NCBI RefSeq assembly: GCF_014207095.1
Contig: NZ_JACHBG010000006.1
Location: 62,001-126,000, forward strand
Direction: 5' to 3'
Source of the DNA: Martinezella lusitana
GTDB taxonomy: Bacteria; Pseudomonadota; Alphaproteobacteria; Rhizobiales; Rhizobiaceae
DNA length: 64,000 nt
Part shown: in pieces, positions 42,487 through 51,291 of the stretch
Layout of the letters: each line of letters begins with the position of its first letter
How positions within the stretch are numbered: position 1 is the first letter of the stretch
Program-made: the position numbers and the translations under genes
Notes under the pieces: model-generated
Told to the model about the DNA's origin: nothing
The model's input: the letters and a program-made list of their open reading frames with translations, nothing else
Database searches by the model: none

Positions 42487-44043
42487 GTGTATCGCGTTGG
42501 AATTGACGTCGGCGGCACCAATACGGATGCTGTCGTCCTTGAGGGAAAAACTGTTCTGGCGGGGGTCAAGGCCTCGACGACAGAAGACGTGACGTCGGGC
42601 GTGATCGAGGCGCTGGAGAAGGTCATCGAGGCCTCCGGCATCGATCGTACCCGCATCGTAGCCGTCATGATCGGCACAACGCATTTCACCAATGCTGTCA
42701 TCGAGCGCCGTCATATGGACGAGGTTGCGGCCATCCGCCTGAGCTTGCCGTCGGGCGCCGGTCTGCCGCCCATGGTTGATTGGCCCGATGACCTGCGCGA
42801 GATCGTCGGCAATCACGGCTATCAGGTCAAAGGTGGCTACGAGTTCGATGGCCGCGAACTTTCGCCGCTCGACGAGGATGCCATCGTGCGCATCGCCGGC
42901 GAAATCCGGTCAAAGGGCTTGAAGGCCGCCGCGGTGACCTGCGTTTTCAGCGGCATCAACGATGCCATGGAGTTGCGAGCCAAGGAAATTCTGCAGCAGC
43001 ATTGCCCCGGCCTGCCTGTCGTCATGTCGAAGGATATCGGCCGTCATGGCCTGCTGGCCCGCGAAAGTGCGGCGATTATGAATGCGAGCCTGCTGTCGCT
43101 TGCGGATCGCACCGTCGCTGCCTTCGGCAAGGCGCTTGTCGCTGCCGGCATCCCATGCCCGTTCTACATCACGCAGAACGACGGCACGCTGATGGCTGCC
43201 GATGTCGTACGCGCTTTCCCGGTGCTGACCTTTGCCTCCGGTCCGACCAATTCCATGCGTGGGGCAGCGTTCCTGACTGGGCTGAAGGATGCCGTCGTCG
43301 TTGACATTGGCGGCACGACCTCGGACGTCGGCTCTCTCTCGCACGGCTTCCCCCGCCAGGCCTCTACGACGGTCGATATTGGCGGGGTCCGCACCAATTT
43401 CCGTATGCCTGACGTCTTCTCGATCGGCCTGGGTGGCGGCTCGCTCGTCGTCAACGGCGATACGGCTATCACCGTCGGACCTAAGTCGGTCGGCTATCGC
43501 GTGCGCCAAGAAGCCATGTGCTTCGGCGGCACGACACTCACGGCAACCGACATCGCTGTAGCAGCCGGCAAGGCCGAAATCGGTGACAGTGCGCTCGTCA
43601 CCAAACTCGACAAGAGACTAATTGATGCGGCAGTGGCAAAGATCAACGCCATGCTGGAGGCTTGCGTCGAGCGGAGCCGCATTTCCTCTACGCCGGTGCC
43701 GGTCATCGCAGTCGGCGGCGGCTCGATCCTGATGCCTGATCGCATCGGTGATCTCCAGGTGATCATGCCGGAAAATTTTGCCGTCGCAAACGCCGTTGGT
43801 GCCGCCATCGCCCAGATCAGCGGCGAGACGGATCGGGTCTTCTCGCTTGTCGATGGCCGCACGCGCGAGAGCGCGCTTGCCGAGGCGGAAGCCGAAGCGC
43901 GTGAAAAGGCAATCGCTGCCGGTGCCCTTGCAGAAACCCTTGAAGTTATCGAGCGCGAGGACACGCCGCTTGCCTATCTGCCAGGCAACGCCACGCGCAT
44001 TCACGTCAAAGTCGTCGGTGAAATGGGAGGCCATCATGCCTGA
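42487..44043 (+). CDS. HyuA-type hydantoinase/oxoprolinase family protein (copy 1)
   Basis: A 518-residue ASKHA-fold enzyme: GIDVGGTNTDAV (residues 5-16), MIGTTHFTNAV (about 61-71) and the second phosphate loop DIGGTTSDVG (about 276-285). These enzymes couple ATP to opening of hydantoin or 5-oxoproline rings. It is the short form, about 515 residues against about 690 for HyuA of the HyuAB enzyme, and no HyuB gene is present; DUF917 follows instead with an 8-bp overlap. GTG start with GAGGAG upstream. Paralogue of 48048-49586. Confidence 0.88.
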   Translation: MYRVGIDVGGTNTDAVVLEGKTVLAGVKASTTEDVTSGVIEALEKVIEASGIDRTRIVAVMIGTTHFTNAVIERRHMDEVAAIRLSLPSGAGLPPMVDWPDDLREIVGNHGYQVKGGYEFDGRELSPLDEDAIVRIAGEIRSKGLKAAAVTCVFSGINDAMELRAKEILQQHCPGLPVVMSKDIGRHGLLARESAAIMNASLLSLADRTVAAFGKALVAAGIPCPFYITQNDGTLMAADVVRAFPVLTFASGPTNSMRGAAFLTGLKDAVVVDIGGTTSDVGSLSHGFPRQASTTVDIGGVRTNFRMPDVFSIGLGGGSLVVNGDTAITVGPKSVGYRVRQEAMCFGGTTLTATDIAVAAGKAEIGDSALVTKLDKRLIDAAVAKINAMLEACVERSRISSTPVPVIAVGGGSILMPDRIGDLQVIMPENFAVANAVGAAIAQISGETDRVFSLVDGRTRESALAEAEAEAREKAIAAGALAETLEVIEREDTPLAYLPGNATRIHVKVVGEMGGHHA

Positions 44044-45169
44044 GACGCGCAAGCAGAAATACGACGATGCCGCCCTGCGCCGGCTGACGCCCGAGGATCT
44101 CGATGCGCTGGAAATCGGAGCGGGCATTCTCGGCACCGGTGGCGGCGGCAACCCCTATCAGGGCAAGCTCCTCGTCCTCGAAGCCATGAAGGCTGGCTAC
44201 GAGATGAAGGTTCTCGCGACAGACGCCATCGAGCCTGACGCCCTTTGCATGTCGATCGGCGGCATCGGCGCACCCGTCGTCGGCGTCGAGCGCATCCGCG
44301 AGGGGCGTGAAGGATTGCGGTGCCTGCGTGCCATGGAAGAGCTTATCCGTACGCCGATCGATGCCATCGTCTGCGAGGAAATCGGCGGCGCGAATTCCAT
44401 GAACCCGCTGGTCACAGCGGCTCTTGGCGGTCTGCCGATCCTCGATTGTGACGGGATGGGCCGGGCCTTTCCCGAAATGCAGATGACGACCTTTTCGATT
44501 TATGGCCACAGCTCGACGCCGTCGGTCATGTGCGATCTGCACGGCAATGCGGTGATCTTCAGCCATGCCGTATCTGAAGTTTGGCACGAACGTATGGCTC
44601 GCGCCTGCGTCGTGGCGCAAGGCGGCGGCGCGATGCTGGCAACGGCGCCGATGCAGGCTCACTACGTCCACCAGTACGGCATCCCAAAGAGCTTCACCAA
44701 GGCGATCGCGCTTGGCGAAGCGGTGATCCGCGCACGCAGGGCGCAGGAAGATCCGATCGCCGCGGTTTGCGCGCTGGAAGGCGGGCGGCGAGTGTTCAAC
44801 GGCAAGATCACCGACCTGAAGCGTCATCTGCGCGGCGGCTTCGTCATCGGCGATATGGAACTGGCCGGCTTCGACGATTGCAACGGCCAGACGGCGAACG
44901 TGGCGATCCAGAACGAGTTCCTGGTCTTCCGTCGTGACGGCGTGATCGAAGTCTGCGTGCCGGATCTAATCGTGCTGCTCGACGTCGATACAGGCTATCC
45001 GATCACCACCGAAATGCTGCGCTACGGCCAGCGCGTCGCCGTTGTCGCCATTCCCTGCCACGAGCTGTTGCGCAGCGCGCGCGCGCTCGATGTCGTTGGC
45101 CCGGCCGCGTTCGGATATCCGGAGATCACCTATTCCCCGCTGCCAGCCCCAGGGCAGAAGGCAGCCTAA
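44036..45169 (+). CDS. DUF917 protein (S-methyl-thiohydantoin desulfurase-like), copy 1
   Basis: A 377-residue protein with the DUF917 start LEIGAGILGTGGGGNPYQGK (about residues 25-44) and the conserved IGGIGAPVVGVER, EEIGGANSMNPL and DCDGMGRAFPEMQM stretches. As I recall, the two Pfam halves of this family were renamed S-methyl thiohydantoin desulfurase. It overlaps the HyuA-like gene by 8 bp, with GGGAGG supporting the ATG at 44036. It probably acts on the same cyclic substrate as its HyuA partner. Confidence 0.85.
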   Translation: MPETRKQKYDDAALRRLTPEDLDALEIGAGILGTGGGGNPYQGKLLVLEAMKAGYEMKVLATDAIEPDALCMSIGGIGAPVVGVERIREGREGLRCLRAMEELIRTPIDAIVCEEIGGANSMNPLVTAALGGLPILDCDGMGRAFPEMQMTTFSIYGHSSTPSVMCDLHGNAVIFSHAVSEVWHERMARACVVAQGGGAMLATAPMQAHYVHQYGIPKSFTKAIALGEAVIRARRAQEDPIAAVCALEGGRRVFNGKITDLKRHLRGGFVIGDMELAGFDDCNGQTANVAIQNEFLVFRRDGVIEVCVPDLIVLLDVDTGYPITTEMLRYGQRVAVVAIPCHELLRSARALDVVGPAAFGYPEITYSPLPAPGQKAA

Positions 45170-45209
45170 CCATAAGCGGGGCAGTTCCCGCACAAAGAGG
45201 AGAACTTGA

Positions 45210-46805
45210 ATGAAGATGGGTTCCAACGGTCTGCGTCTTTCGTCGCTTCTGCTTGCCGGTGCCATGGCATTGCCGCTGACCTCGGTTGCGGCATCGGCCG
45301 CCGACAAGGTGTCGATTGCCGTCAACACGATGCAGATTTTCAGCTCGCTCGATCCGGCGAAGGTCACCGACTACACGGGCTACATGGCCATCGTGAACAT
45401 GTATGATGCCCTGACGACGGTCAGTCCTTCGGGCGAGATCGTGCCGCATCTGGCAAAATCCTGGGAGATTTCGCAGGACGGCCTGACCTATACGTTCCAT
45501 CTTCGCGACGATGCCAAGTTCCAGGACGGTAAGCCTGTGAAGGCCTCCGATTTCGTCTGGTCAATTCAGCGTTTGATCGGCATCAACAAGGGCCCATCCA
45601 ATCTCGTCGTCGGCCTCGTGAAGCCCGAAAACGTCACCGCACCGGACGAGAAGACCGTCGTCGTCAAACTAGATCGCCAGTTCTCGCCGTTCATGGCCGT
45701 CACACCGCTGATGATGGCGCTGAACGAGAAGCTGATCGAAGCCAACTCCAAGCCGGATGACAAATGGGGCGAAGCCTATGTCGGCGAGCACTCCGCCGGC
45801 TCCGGCCCCTACAAGCTCGTCAGCTACAATCGCTCCGCCGATATGGTGATCGCTCGCAACGCCGATTATTTCCTCGGCTGGACCAAGGGAACGCCGATCG
45901 ACGAGGTGCGCTTCGTCCAGACAAGCGACGACGCTACCGTCAAGGCGCTGGCGGAAAAGGGCGAGCTCGGTCTCTCCTCGCATGGCCTCGGCAATGATAC
46001 CTATGAAACGATCGGCAAGATGCCGGGCTATAAGCTGCTCCAGTCGACGACGGCGGGTGGCTTCGTCATCAAGCTGAACAGCAAGGTCTATCCGACCGAC
46101 GACGTGCATGTGCGGCGCGCGATTGCCTATGCCACCGACTACAAGACCATCCAGGAGGCGATCTACCCCGGCTTCGACATGACCGGTCCGCTTTCGACCG
46201 TCTTCAAGGACTCCCATAGCAACGATATCCAGCCCGGCGTTTTTGATCTCGAAAAGGCGAAGGAAGAGCTCGCCAAATCGAAATATGCCGGCCAGAAGAT
46301 CACGCTGGTCAACAGCTACGTCGCCTCGCTTGCCTTTGAATCCGAGGTCGCGCTGCTGATGCAGGCCAATCTCGAACAGATCGGCATTACGCTCGATATC
46401 AAGCCCGAGCCCTGGAACCGCATCGTCGAGCTTTCGTCGAAGCCGGAAACCACGCCGGCGTCGACGCAAGTCAACATCTCGCCCAATTATCCGTCACCGG
46501 ACGCGATCTTCTACAACCAGTACCACTCAAAGGCTTCAGGCACCTGGATGTCGATGGAATGGCTGCAGAATCCCGAGGTCGACGCACTGATCGACAAGGC
46601 GCGGGCGACCACTGACATCAAGGGTCAGAATGCGACCTACAAGGAACTGCAGGCAAAGCTCGCCGAGCTGCAGCCCGACGTGTGGGCAGTATCGCCGAAC
46701 CGGCGCTATGCAGCGAACAAGTGCTTGCAGGGCTACGCGTTCATTCCCATGCAGAGCTGGGATCTGAATTTCTCGAACTTCCATTGGGACTGCAAGGCGA
46801 ACTGA
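45210..46805 (+). CDS. Periplasmic substrate-binding protein, peptide/nickel (family 5)
   Basis: A 531-residue receptor with a Sec signal (hydrophobic core about residues 9-27, cleavage near ASA-A at 28-31). Family marks: SSLDPAKVTDYTGYMAIVNM, LAKSWEISQDGLTYTFHLRD and SAGSGPYKLVSYN. It delivers substrate to the permeases 38909-40818, although it lies after the first HyuA-DUF917 pair. Cargo unknown; context suggests a cyclic amide, hydantoin or small peptide. Confidence 0.92.
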   Translation: MKMGSNGLRLSSLLLAGAMALPLTSVAASAADKVSIAVNTMQIFSSLDPAKVTDYTGYMAIVNMYDALTTVSPSGEIVPHLAKSWEISQDGLTYTFHLRDDAKFQDGKPVKASDFVWSIQRLIGINKGPSNLVVGLVKPENVTAPDEKTVVVKLDRQFSPFMAVTPLMMALNEKLIEANSKPDDKWGEAYVGEHSAGSGPYKLVSYNRSADMVIARNADYFLGWTKGTPIDEVRFVQTSDDATVKALAEKGELGLSSHGLGNDTYETIGKMPGYKLLQSTTAGGFVIKLNSKVYPTDDVHVRRAIAYATDYKTIQEAIYPGFDMTGPLSTVFKDSHSNDIQPGVFDLEKAKEELAKSKYAGQKITLVNSYVASLAFESEVALLMQANLEQIGITLDIKPEPWNRIVELSSKPETTPASTQVNISPNYPSPDAIFYNQYHSKASGTWMSMEWLQNPEVDALIDKARATTDIKGQNATYKELQAKLAELQPDVWAVSPNRRYAANKCLQGYAFIPMQSWDLNFSNFHWDCKAN

Positions 46806-46828
46806 TCTTCGCCTGCACAGGACATCGA

Positions 46829-46850
46829 CCCGGCCCCATTCGGGGTCGGG
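46829..46850 (+). terminator. Stable hairpin after the binding-protein gene
   Basis: A 9-bp stem (46829-46837 with 46842-46850, one G-T pair) and an ATTC loop, 24 bp after the binding-protein stop. There is no T-run, so it probably stabilises the 3-prime end of the receptor mRNA or only weakly terminates. Confidence 0.5.
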
Positions 46851-46856
46851 ACAGCT

Positions 46857-46963
46857 AGTGCAACTCCGGGAAAAGTGCGGAGCGGTTTTCCGTCCGGAAT
46901 TGCGAGGAAACAAAGAGATAGAGCGGCCCAGAGTTCCGTGAAATGCTGAACCGCTCTATTGCC
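46857..46963. repeat. Rhizobial dispersed intergenic palindromic repeat
   Basis: Two stem-loops in a row: GGAAAA...TTTTCC inside CCGGGAAAA to TTTTCCGTCCGG (about 46866-46898), then ATAGAGCGG (46918-46926) with CCGCTCTAT (46951-46959). The block order, with ACAAAGAGATAGAGCGG in the middle, is one I recall from many Rhizobiaceae intergenic regions. It ends 15 bp before the second DUF917 gene. Confidence 0.6.
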
Positions 46964-46974
46964 GAAGGTGAAAC

Positions 46975-48051
46975 ATGCTTCAGGAATTCGCCGAAGAAAA
47001 TATCGAGCCGCTCGCAACGGGAGCCTGGATCCTGGGAACCGGAGGCGGTGGCAATCCCTATATTTCGACCCTCAATCTTCGAAGGCTCTATGCCGAAGGT
47101 CGTCGCGTACAGGTGATGGATCCGATGGCGCTCGATGATGACGACATGGTTGCCGTCGTCTCGAAGATGGGGGCGCCGCTTGTGGGACAGGAGCGTCTAA
47201 GTGATCCCGTGCATCTGGCGCGTGCGGTCGAGGTCATGGAGGATTATCTCGGCAAGCCGTTCCGCGCGATCATGAGCGTCGAGATTGGCGGCTCGAATGC
47301 GCTGTCCTCCTTCCTCGCTGCCGCGATGCTGGGCAGGCCGGTCGTCAACGCCGATGCGATGGGACGTGCCTATCCCGAGGCGCAGATGACCTCCTTCGCC
47401 ATCGGCAATCTGCCGATGTATCCGCTTTCCCTGGTCGACGTGCGCGACAACGAGGTCATCGTCACCAAGGCTGCGTCCTGGAAGTGGATGGAGCGGATTT
47501 CGCGCAAGGTCTGTACGGAGGTTGGCTCGACGGCCGCCACCTGCAAGGCGCCGCGCACCGGCCGTGAGGTGAAAGATTGGGGCATTCACTACACCATCAC
47601 CAAGGCGACTGAACTTGGCCGCGCCGTCATCGAGGCGCGTGCGCGTCACGACGACCCGATAAAGGCGGTCCTCGATCACGAGGGCGGCAAGCAATTGTTT
47701 CGCGGCAAGGTGATCGATGTGGCGCGTGAAACCACCGGCGGCTTCCTGCGCGGTCGGACCGTCATCGAAGGCATCGATGCTGACAAGGGTTCGCGCATGG
47801 AGCTTGCCTTCCAGAATGAATGGGCCGTCGCCTTCCGCGATGGCGAACCGGTAGCGATGACACCGGATCTTCTTTGCCTTCTCGACACGATTTCCGGCGG
47901 CGCCATCGGCACCGAGTCTGTGCGCTATGGCCAGCGCGTGACCGTTGTCGCCCTGCCGGCTCCGGAGCTCCTGACCACGCCCGCGGGGATCGCTGCTGTC
48001 GGCCCGCGTGCTTTCGGCTATGACATTGATTTCAGATCGGTATTCGCATGA
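46975..48051 (+). CDS. DUF917 protein (S-methyl-thiohydantoin desulfurase-like), copy 2
   Basis: A 358-residue paralogue of the protein at 44036-45169: ATGAWILGTGGGGNPYIST (about residues 14-32), VSKMGAPLVGQERL, SVEIGGSNALSSFLAAAMLG and NADAMGRAYPEAQM. It lacks the first 10 or so residues of copy 1 and differs throughout, so the two are old duplicates or separate acquisitions. It is followed by the second HyuA-like gene with an ATGA overlap: the reverse gene order from copy 1. Confidence 0.85.
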   Translation: MLQEFAEENIEPLATGAWILGTGGGGNPYISTLNLRRLYAEGRRVQVMDPMALDDDDMVAVVSKMGAPLVGQERLSDPVHLARAVEVMEDYLGKPFRAIMSVEIGGSNALSSFLAAAMLGRPVVNADAMGRAYPEAQMTSFAIGNLPMYPLSLVDVRDNEVIVTKAASWKWMERISRKVCTEVGSTAATCKAPRTGREVKDWGIHYTITKATELGRAVIEARARHDDPIKAVLDHEGGKQLFRGKVIDVARETTGGFLRGRTVIEGIDADKGSRMELAFQNEWAVAFRDGEPVAMTPDLLCLLDTISGGAIGTESVRYGQRVTVVALPAPELLTTPAGIAAVGPRAFGYDIDFRSVFA

Positions 48052-49586
48052 AGCGCATCGGTATTGACGTTGGCGGCACCAATACGGATGCCGTTCTGAT
48101 CGACGGTGAAAAGATCATCGCCTCCATCAAGGTTCCCACGACACAGGATGTGATGTCCGGTGTAAAAGCGGCCCTGAGCCATGTCGCCGGCCATGTCGGC
48201 GGATCCGGCCGGCCGATCGACGCCGTGATGATCGGCACCACGCATTTCACCAACGCCGTCGTCGAGCGGGCGCGGCTGGAACGTGTGGCTGCTATCCGCA
48301 TTGCGCTTCCGACCGGTGCGTCCCTGCCGCCGATGTGCGATTGGCCTGACGATCTGCGCGCGGCCGTCGATCCGCTGATCTTCATGGTTCACGGCGGCCA
48401 TGAGTATGACGGCAGTCCGCTCGTGCCCATGATCCCCGACGAAATCCGCGAAGCGGCCATGAAGATCCGCGATGCCGGTATCACATCTATCGCGATATCG
48501 GCGACCTTCTCGCCGTTGACGACCGAATGCGAGGTCAAGGCTGCAGAGATCGTTCGTTCGGTGATCCCCGATGCAAGGATTACGCTGTCGCACACGCTTG
48601 GGCGGATCGGCCTGCTCGAGCGCGAAAATGTCGCGCTTCTCAATGCAGCACTGCAGTCACTCGGCAGGACGACGGTACAGGCATTTTCGGATGCGCTGCG
48701 CGAAGCAGGCGTTACAGCCCCCTTCTATCTGACGCAGAATGACGGCACGGTCGCTCTGGCTGATGTCGCCGCGACCAATCCGGTTCACAGCTTTGCATCC
48801 GGCCCGACGAATTCGATGCGGGGCGCAGCCTTTCTCACCGGCTTGAGCGATGCCATGGTCATCGATGTCGGCGGCACGACATCGGATATCGGCTGCCTCG
48901 TTGGTGGCTTCCCGCGCGAGGCCAACAACATCGTCCATATCGGCGGCGTGCGCACGCTGTTCCGCATGCCGGATCTTCTGCCGATCGCACTTGGCGGCGG
49001 AACAATCATCGATCCGGAAACAGGCAAGGTCGGCCCGCGTTCGGTTGGCTATCGCATCCTGACGGAGGCGCGCGTCTTCGGCGGCAACACGCTGACGACG
49101 TCGGACGTCGCCGTCGCCGCCGGTCTGATCGAGATGGGAGACAAGGATCGCGTTCGCGACCTCGATCCGGCCTTCGTGAAGGCGAGCCTCGGACGCATCC
49201 GCGACATGGTGACAGACAGCTTCGACCAGATGAAGACCTCGGCGGAGGATGTGCAACTGATCGCCGTCGGCGGCGGCGCCTTCCTGATCCCCGATAAGAT
49301 CGCGGGTGCTTCAGAGGTTCTTCGCGTCGAAAATGCCGGCGTTGCCAATGCGCTTGGCGCTGCGATGGCGCAGGTTTCGGGCGAAGTCGACCAGGTGTTC
49401 TCGGGGTTGAGCCGCAACGAAGCTCTCGCGAAGGCAGAGGCGGAGGCTCAGAACGCGGCAGTTGCTTCCGGCGCCAGCCGCGCCAGTCTGAAGACGCTCG
49501 AAGTCGAGGACATTCCAATTGCTTATCTGCCTGGCGGTGCGCGGCGCGTAAGAGTAAGGGTCATCGGCGATATCGCCTTTAAATGA
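48048..49586 (+). CDS. HyuA-type hydantoinase/oxoprolinase family protein (copy 2)
   Basis: A 512-residue paralogue of 42487-44043 with GIDVGGTNTDAV (residues 5-16), MIGTTHFTNAV and DVGGTTSDIG. By eye about half the residues in the first 130 are the same as in copy 1. It starts inside the DUF917 copy 2 stop (ATGA). Two HyuA-DUF917 pairs in one operon suggest two related ring substrates, two steps, or a hetero-oligomer. Confidence 0.88.
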   Translation: MKRIGIDVGGTNTDAVLIDGEKIIASIKVPTTQDVMSGVKAALSHVAGHVGGSGRPIDAVMIGTTHFTNAVVERARLERVAAIRIALPTGASLPPMCDWPDDLRAAVDPLIFMVHGGHEYDGSPLVPMIPDEIREAAMKIRDAGITSIAISATFSPLTTECEVKAAEIVRSVIPDARITLSHTLGRIGLLERENVALLNAALQSLGRTTVQAFSDALREAGVTAPFYLTQNDGTVALADVAATNPVHSFASGPTNSMRGAAFLTGLSDAMVIDVGGTTSDIGCLVGGFPREANNIVHIGGVRTLFRMPDLLPIALGGGTIIDPETGKVGPRSVGYRILTEARVFGGNTLTTSDVAVAAGLIEMGDKDRVRDLDPAFVKASLGRIRDMVTDSFDQMKTSAEDVQLIAVGGGAFLIPDKIAGASEVLRVENAGVANALGAAMAQVSGEVDQVFSGLSRNEALAKAEAEAQNAAVASGASRASLKTLEVEDIPIAYLPGGARRVRVRVIGDIAFK

Positions 49587-49675
49587 ATCGCGGTGCCCGA
49601 TCGTCTTGGTTGGACGCCACTTATGGGAGCGGCATTCGGCGCACAGGAAGCGCTGATGCTGGATCGGAGCAGGAA

Positions 49676-50620
49676 ATGATGAAAATTGCGCTGGCCATTC
49701 ATGGCGGTTGTGGTGTCATGCCGGAAAATAGCATGACACCGGAGGAGTGGGCGGGAGCGCGACGCGATCTCGGTGCGGCTCTGCGTGCAGGTTATGCGCT
49801 GCTGAAGACTGGTGGCAGCGCTGTTGATGCCGTCGAGGCAGCCGTCGTTGTCATGGAAGACAGCCCGCACTTCAATGCCGGTCATGGCGCGGCCCTCAAC
49901 GAAAATGGCGCGCACGAACTCGATGCATCGATCATGGACGGCGCGACGTTGGAAGCGGGTGCCATCAGCGCATCGCATGCGATCCGCAATCCGGTCAAGG
50001 CAGCCCGTCTGTTGATGGAGGATGGTCGCGCGGTTTACATAACCGGTCCCGCGGCAGATCGTTTCGCTGAGGAAAAAGGCCTCCCGGTCGAACCGCAATC
50101 CTATTTCACCACGCAGAAACGGGTCGATGCGCTGCAAGCCATGAAACGGCACGCCGCTGCCGGTACTGAAGGGACCGAAAACGAAAAACACGGCACCGTC
50201 GGCGCAGTGGCCCTCGATGCTGCTGGCCATCTCGCCGCTGCAACGTCAACCGGCGGCTATACAAACAAGCCTGACGGACGGGTGGGCGACAGCCCGGTCA
50301 TTGGCGCGGGCACTTATGCGCGCGACGGCGTCTGTGCAGTTTCTGGCACAGGCAAGGGTGAGTTCTTCATCCGCTATGTCGTTGGACACGAGATCGCATC
50401 TCGGATGGCCTATCTCAAGCAGGATATCGCGGTCGCGACGGACGGGCTTATCAACCATGATCTGGCCCCGCATCAGATCGGCGCCGGATTGGTTGCCCTG
50501 GATGCCCAGGGTATTGTCGCTGCGCCCTACAATACGCCGGGGATGTTCCGTGGCTGGGTGACGCCGGAAGGCAAGGCTTTCGTTGCGACGCACGAAGAGG
50601 TCTACGAGGTCGAACTCTAG
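49676..50620 (+). CDS. iaaA: Isoaspartyl peptidase / plant-type L-asparaginase
   Basis: A 314-residue N-terminal-nucleophile hydrolase precursor. The autocleavage site is Gly-Thr in EKHGTVGAVALDAAG with the nucleophile at Thr174; IHGGCGVM at the start, FNAGHGAALNENG and STGGYTNKPDGRVGDSPVIG are family marks. It cleaves beta-aspartyl dipeptides and asparagine. Its position at the end of the importer-HyuA-DUF917 operon suggests it processes the ring-opened product. ATG 49676 or the next ATG 49679, both after GGAG. Confidence 0.9.
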   Translation: MMKIALAIHGGCGVMPENSMTPEEWAGARRDLGAALRAGYALLKTGGSAVDAVEAAVVVMEDSPHFNAGHGAALNENGAHELDASIMDGATLEAGAISASHAIRNPVKAARLLMEDGRAVYITGPAADRFAEEKGLPVEPQSYFTTQKRVDALQAMKRHAAAGTEGTENEKHGTVGAVALDAAGHLAAATSTGGYTNKPDGRVGDSPVIGAGTYARDGVCAVSGTGKGEFFIRYVVGHEIASRMAYLKQDIAVATDGLINHDLAPHQIGAGLVALDAQGIVAAPYNTPGMFRGWVTPEGKAFVATHEEVYEVEL

Positions 50621-50637
50621 AAGGTCTGCTTAAGCAA

Positions 50638-50683
50638 GGCTGCGACTTTCGGTGCCTTTGACATGGGAGGCCGCGTCGCAGCC
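50638..50683. terminator. Inverted repeat between convergent genes, possible bidirectional terminator
   Basis: GGCTGCGAC (50638-50646) and GTCGCAGCC (50675-50683), perfect 9-bp arms with a 28-bp loop, filling the 64-bp gap between the asparaginase and GNAT genes. No T-run, so factor-dependent or weak. Confidence 0.45.
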
Positions 50684-50684
50684 T

Positions 50685-51218
50685 CTAGCGCGTAAGGGTA
50701 TAGCGAGCCTGGAGGATCGTTTCACCGCGTGACCGCGAAAAAAGCTCTCTGCTGTCAAGCTGGGTGAAGCCCAGTTTTGTCAGCACATGGCCAGATGCAG
50801 GGTTATCGACGGCGCGGCCGGAAACGAGGCTCGACAATCCTACCTCAGAAAAGGCGAACTCGATCAGCGCCTGGGCGGCTTCAAAGGCATAGCCCTTGCC
50901 CCAGGCCACTTTTTCCAGCCAATAACCGAGGCTGCCTTCGCCGGCGGCAATGCCGTCGACATCGACGATCCCGATCATCCTTCCTTCTCGCTCGATAGCG
51001 AAGCGATAAGCAGTCCCTTCGGCCCATTCCAGCTCATGGCAAGCAAACCAGGTCTCCATGTCTTCCCGGTCGGCAGGATAGGTGGCGTTAGCCAACATGC
51101 GCGCCACATCCCAGTCGCTCTGGATTTCCAAAGCCCTTTGCGCATCGGCAACGGATGTCGGTCGTAGGGTGAGGCGGGCTGTGCGGATATGTGAGCGGGA
51201 GATGGACTTTGTGATCAT
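50685..51218 (-). CDS. GNAT-family N-acetyltransferase (RimJ/RimL type)
   Basis: A 177-residue acetyltransferase: TARLTLRPTSVADAQRALEI near the start, then MIGIVDVDG, SLGYWLEKVAWGKGYAFEAA (acetyl-CoA loop, about residues 92-111) and NPASGHVLTKLGF. This RimJ/L-type pattern is usual for ribosomal-protein or small-amine acetylation. ATG at 51218 chosen because AAGGG lies upstream; the frame is open further. Convergent with the asparaginase gene. Confidence 0.87.
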   Translation of the reverse strand: MITKSISRSHIRTARLTLRPTSVADAQRALEIQSDWDVARMLANATYPADREDMETWFACHELEWAEGTAYRFAIEREGRMIGIVDVDGIAAGEGSLGYWLEKVAWGKGYAFEAAQALIEFAFSEVGLSSLVSGRAVDNPASGHVLTKLGFTQLDSRELFSRSRGETILQARYTLTR

Positions 51219-51291
51219 GGTAGGCGCCCTTGCAGATTGAGCATCAAATGCCATGTCGCGATTAAATTGCAATCCTCCCGGCCGACAATAT

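Noticed and set aside
42487..49586. An inverted duplication as the origin of the mirrored HyuA-DUF917 order
   Set aside because: All four genes lie on the same strand, which a simple inversion would not give.
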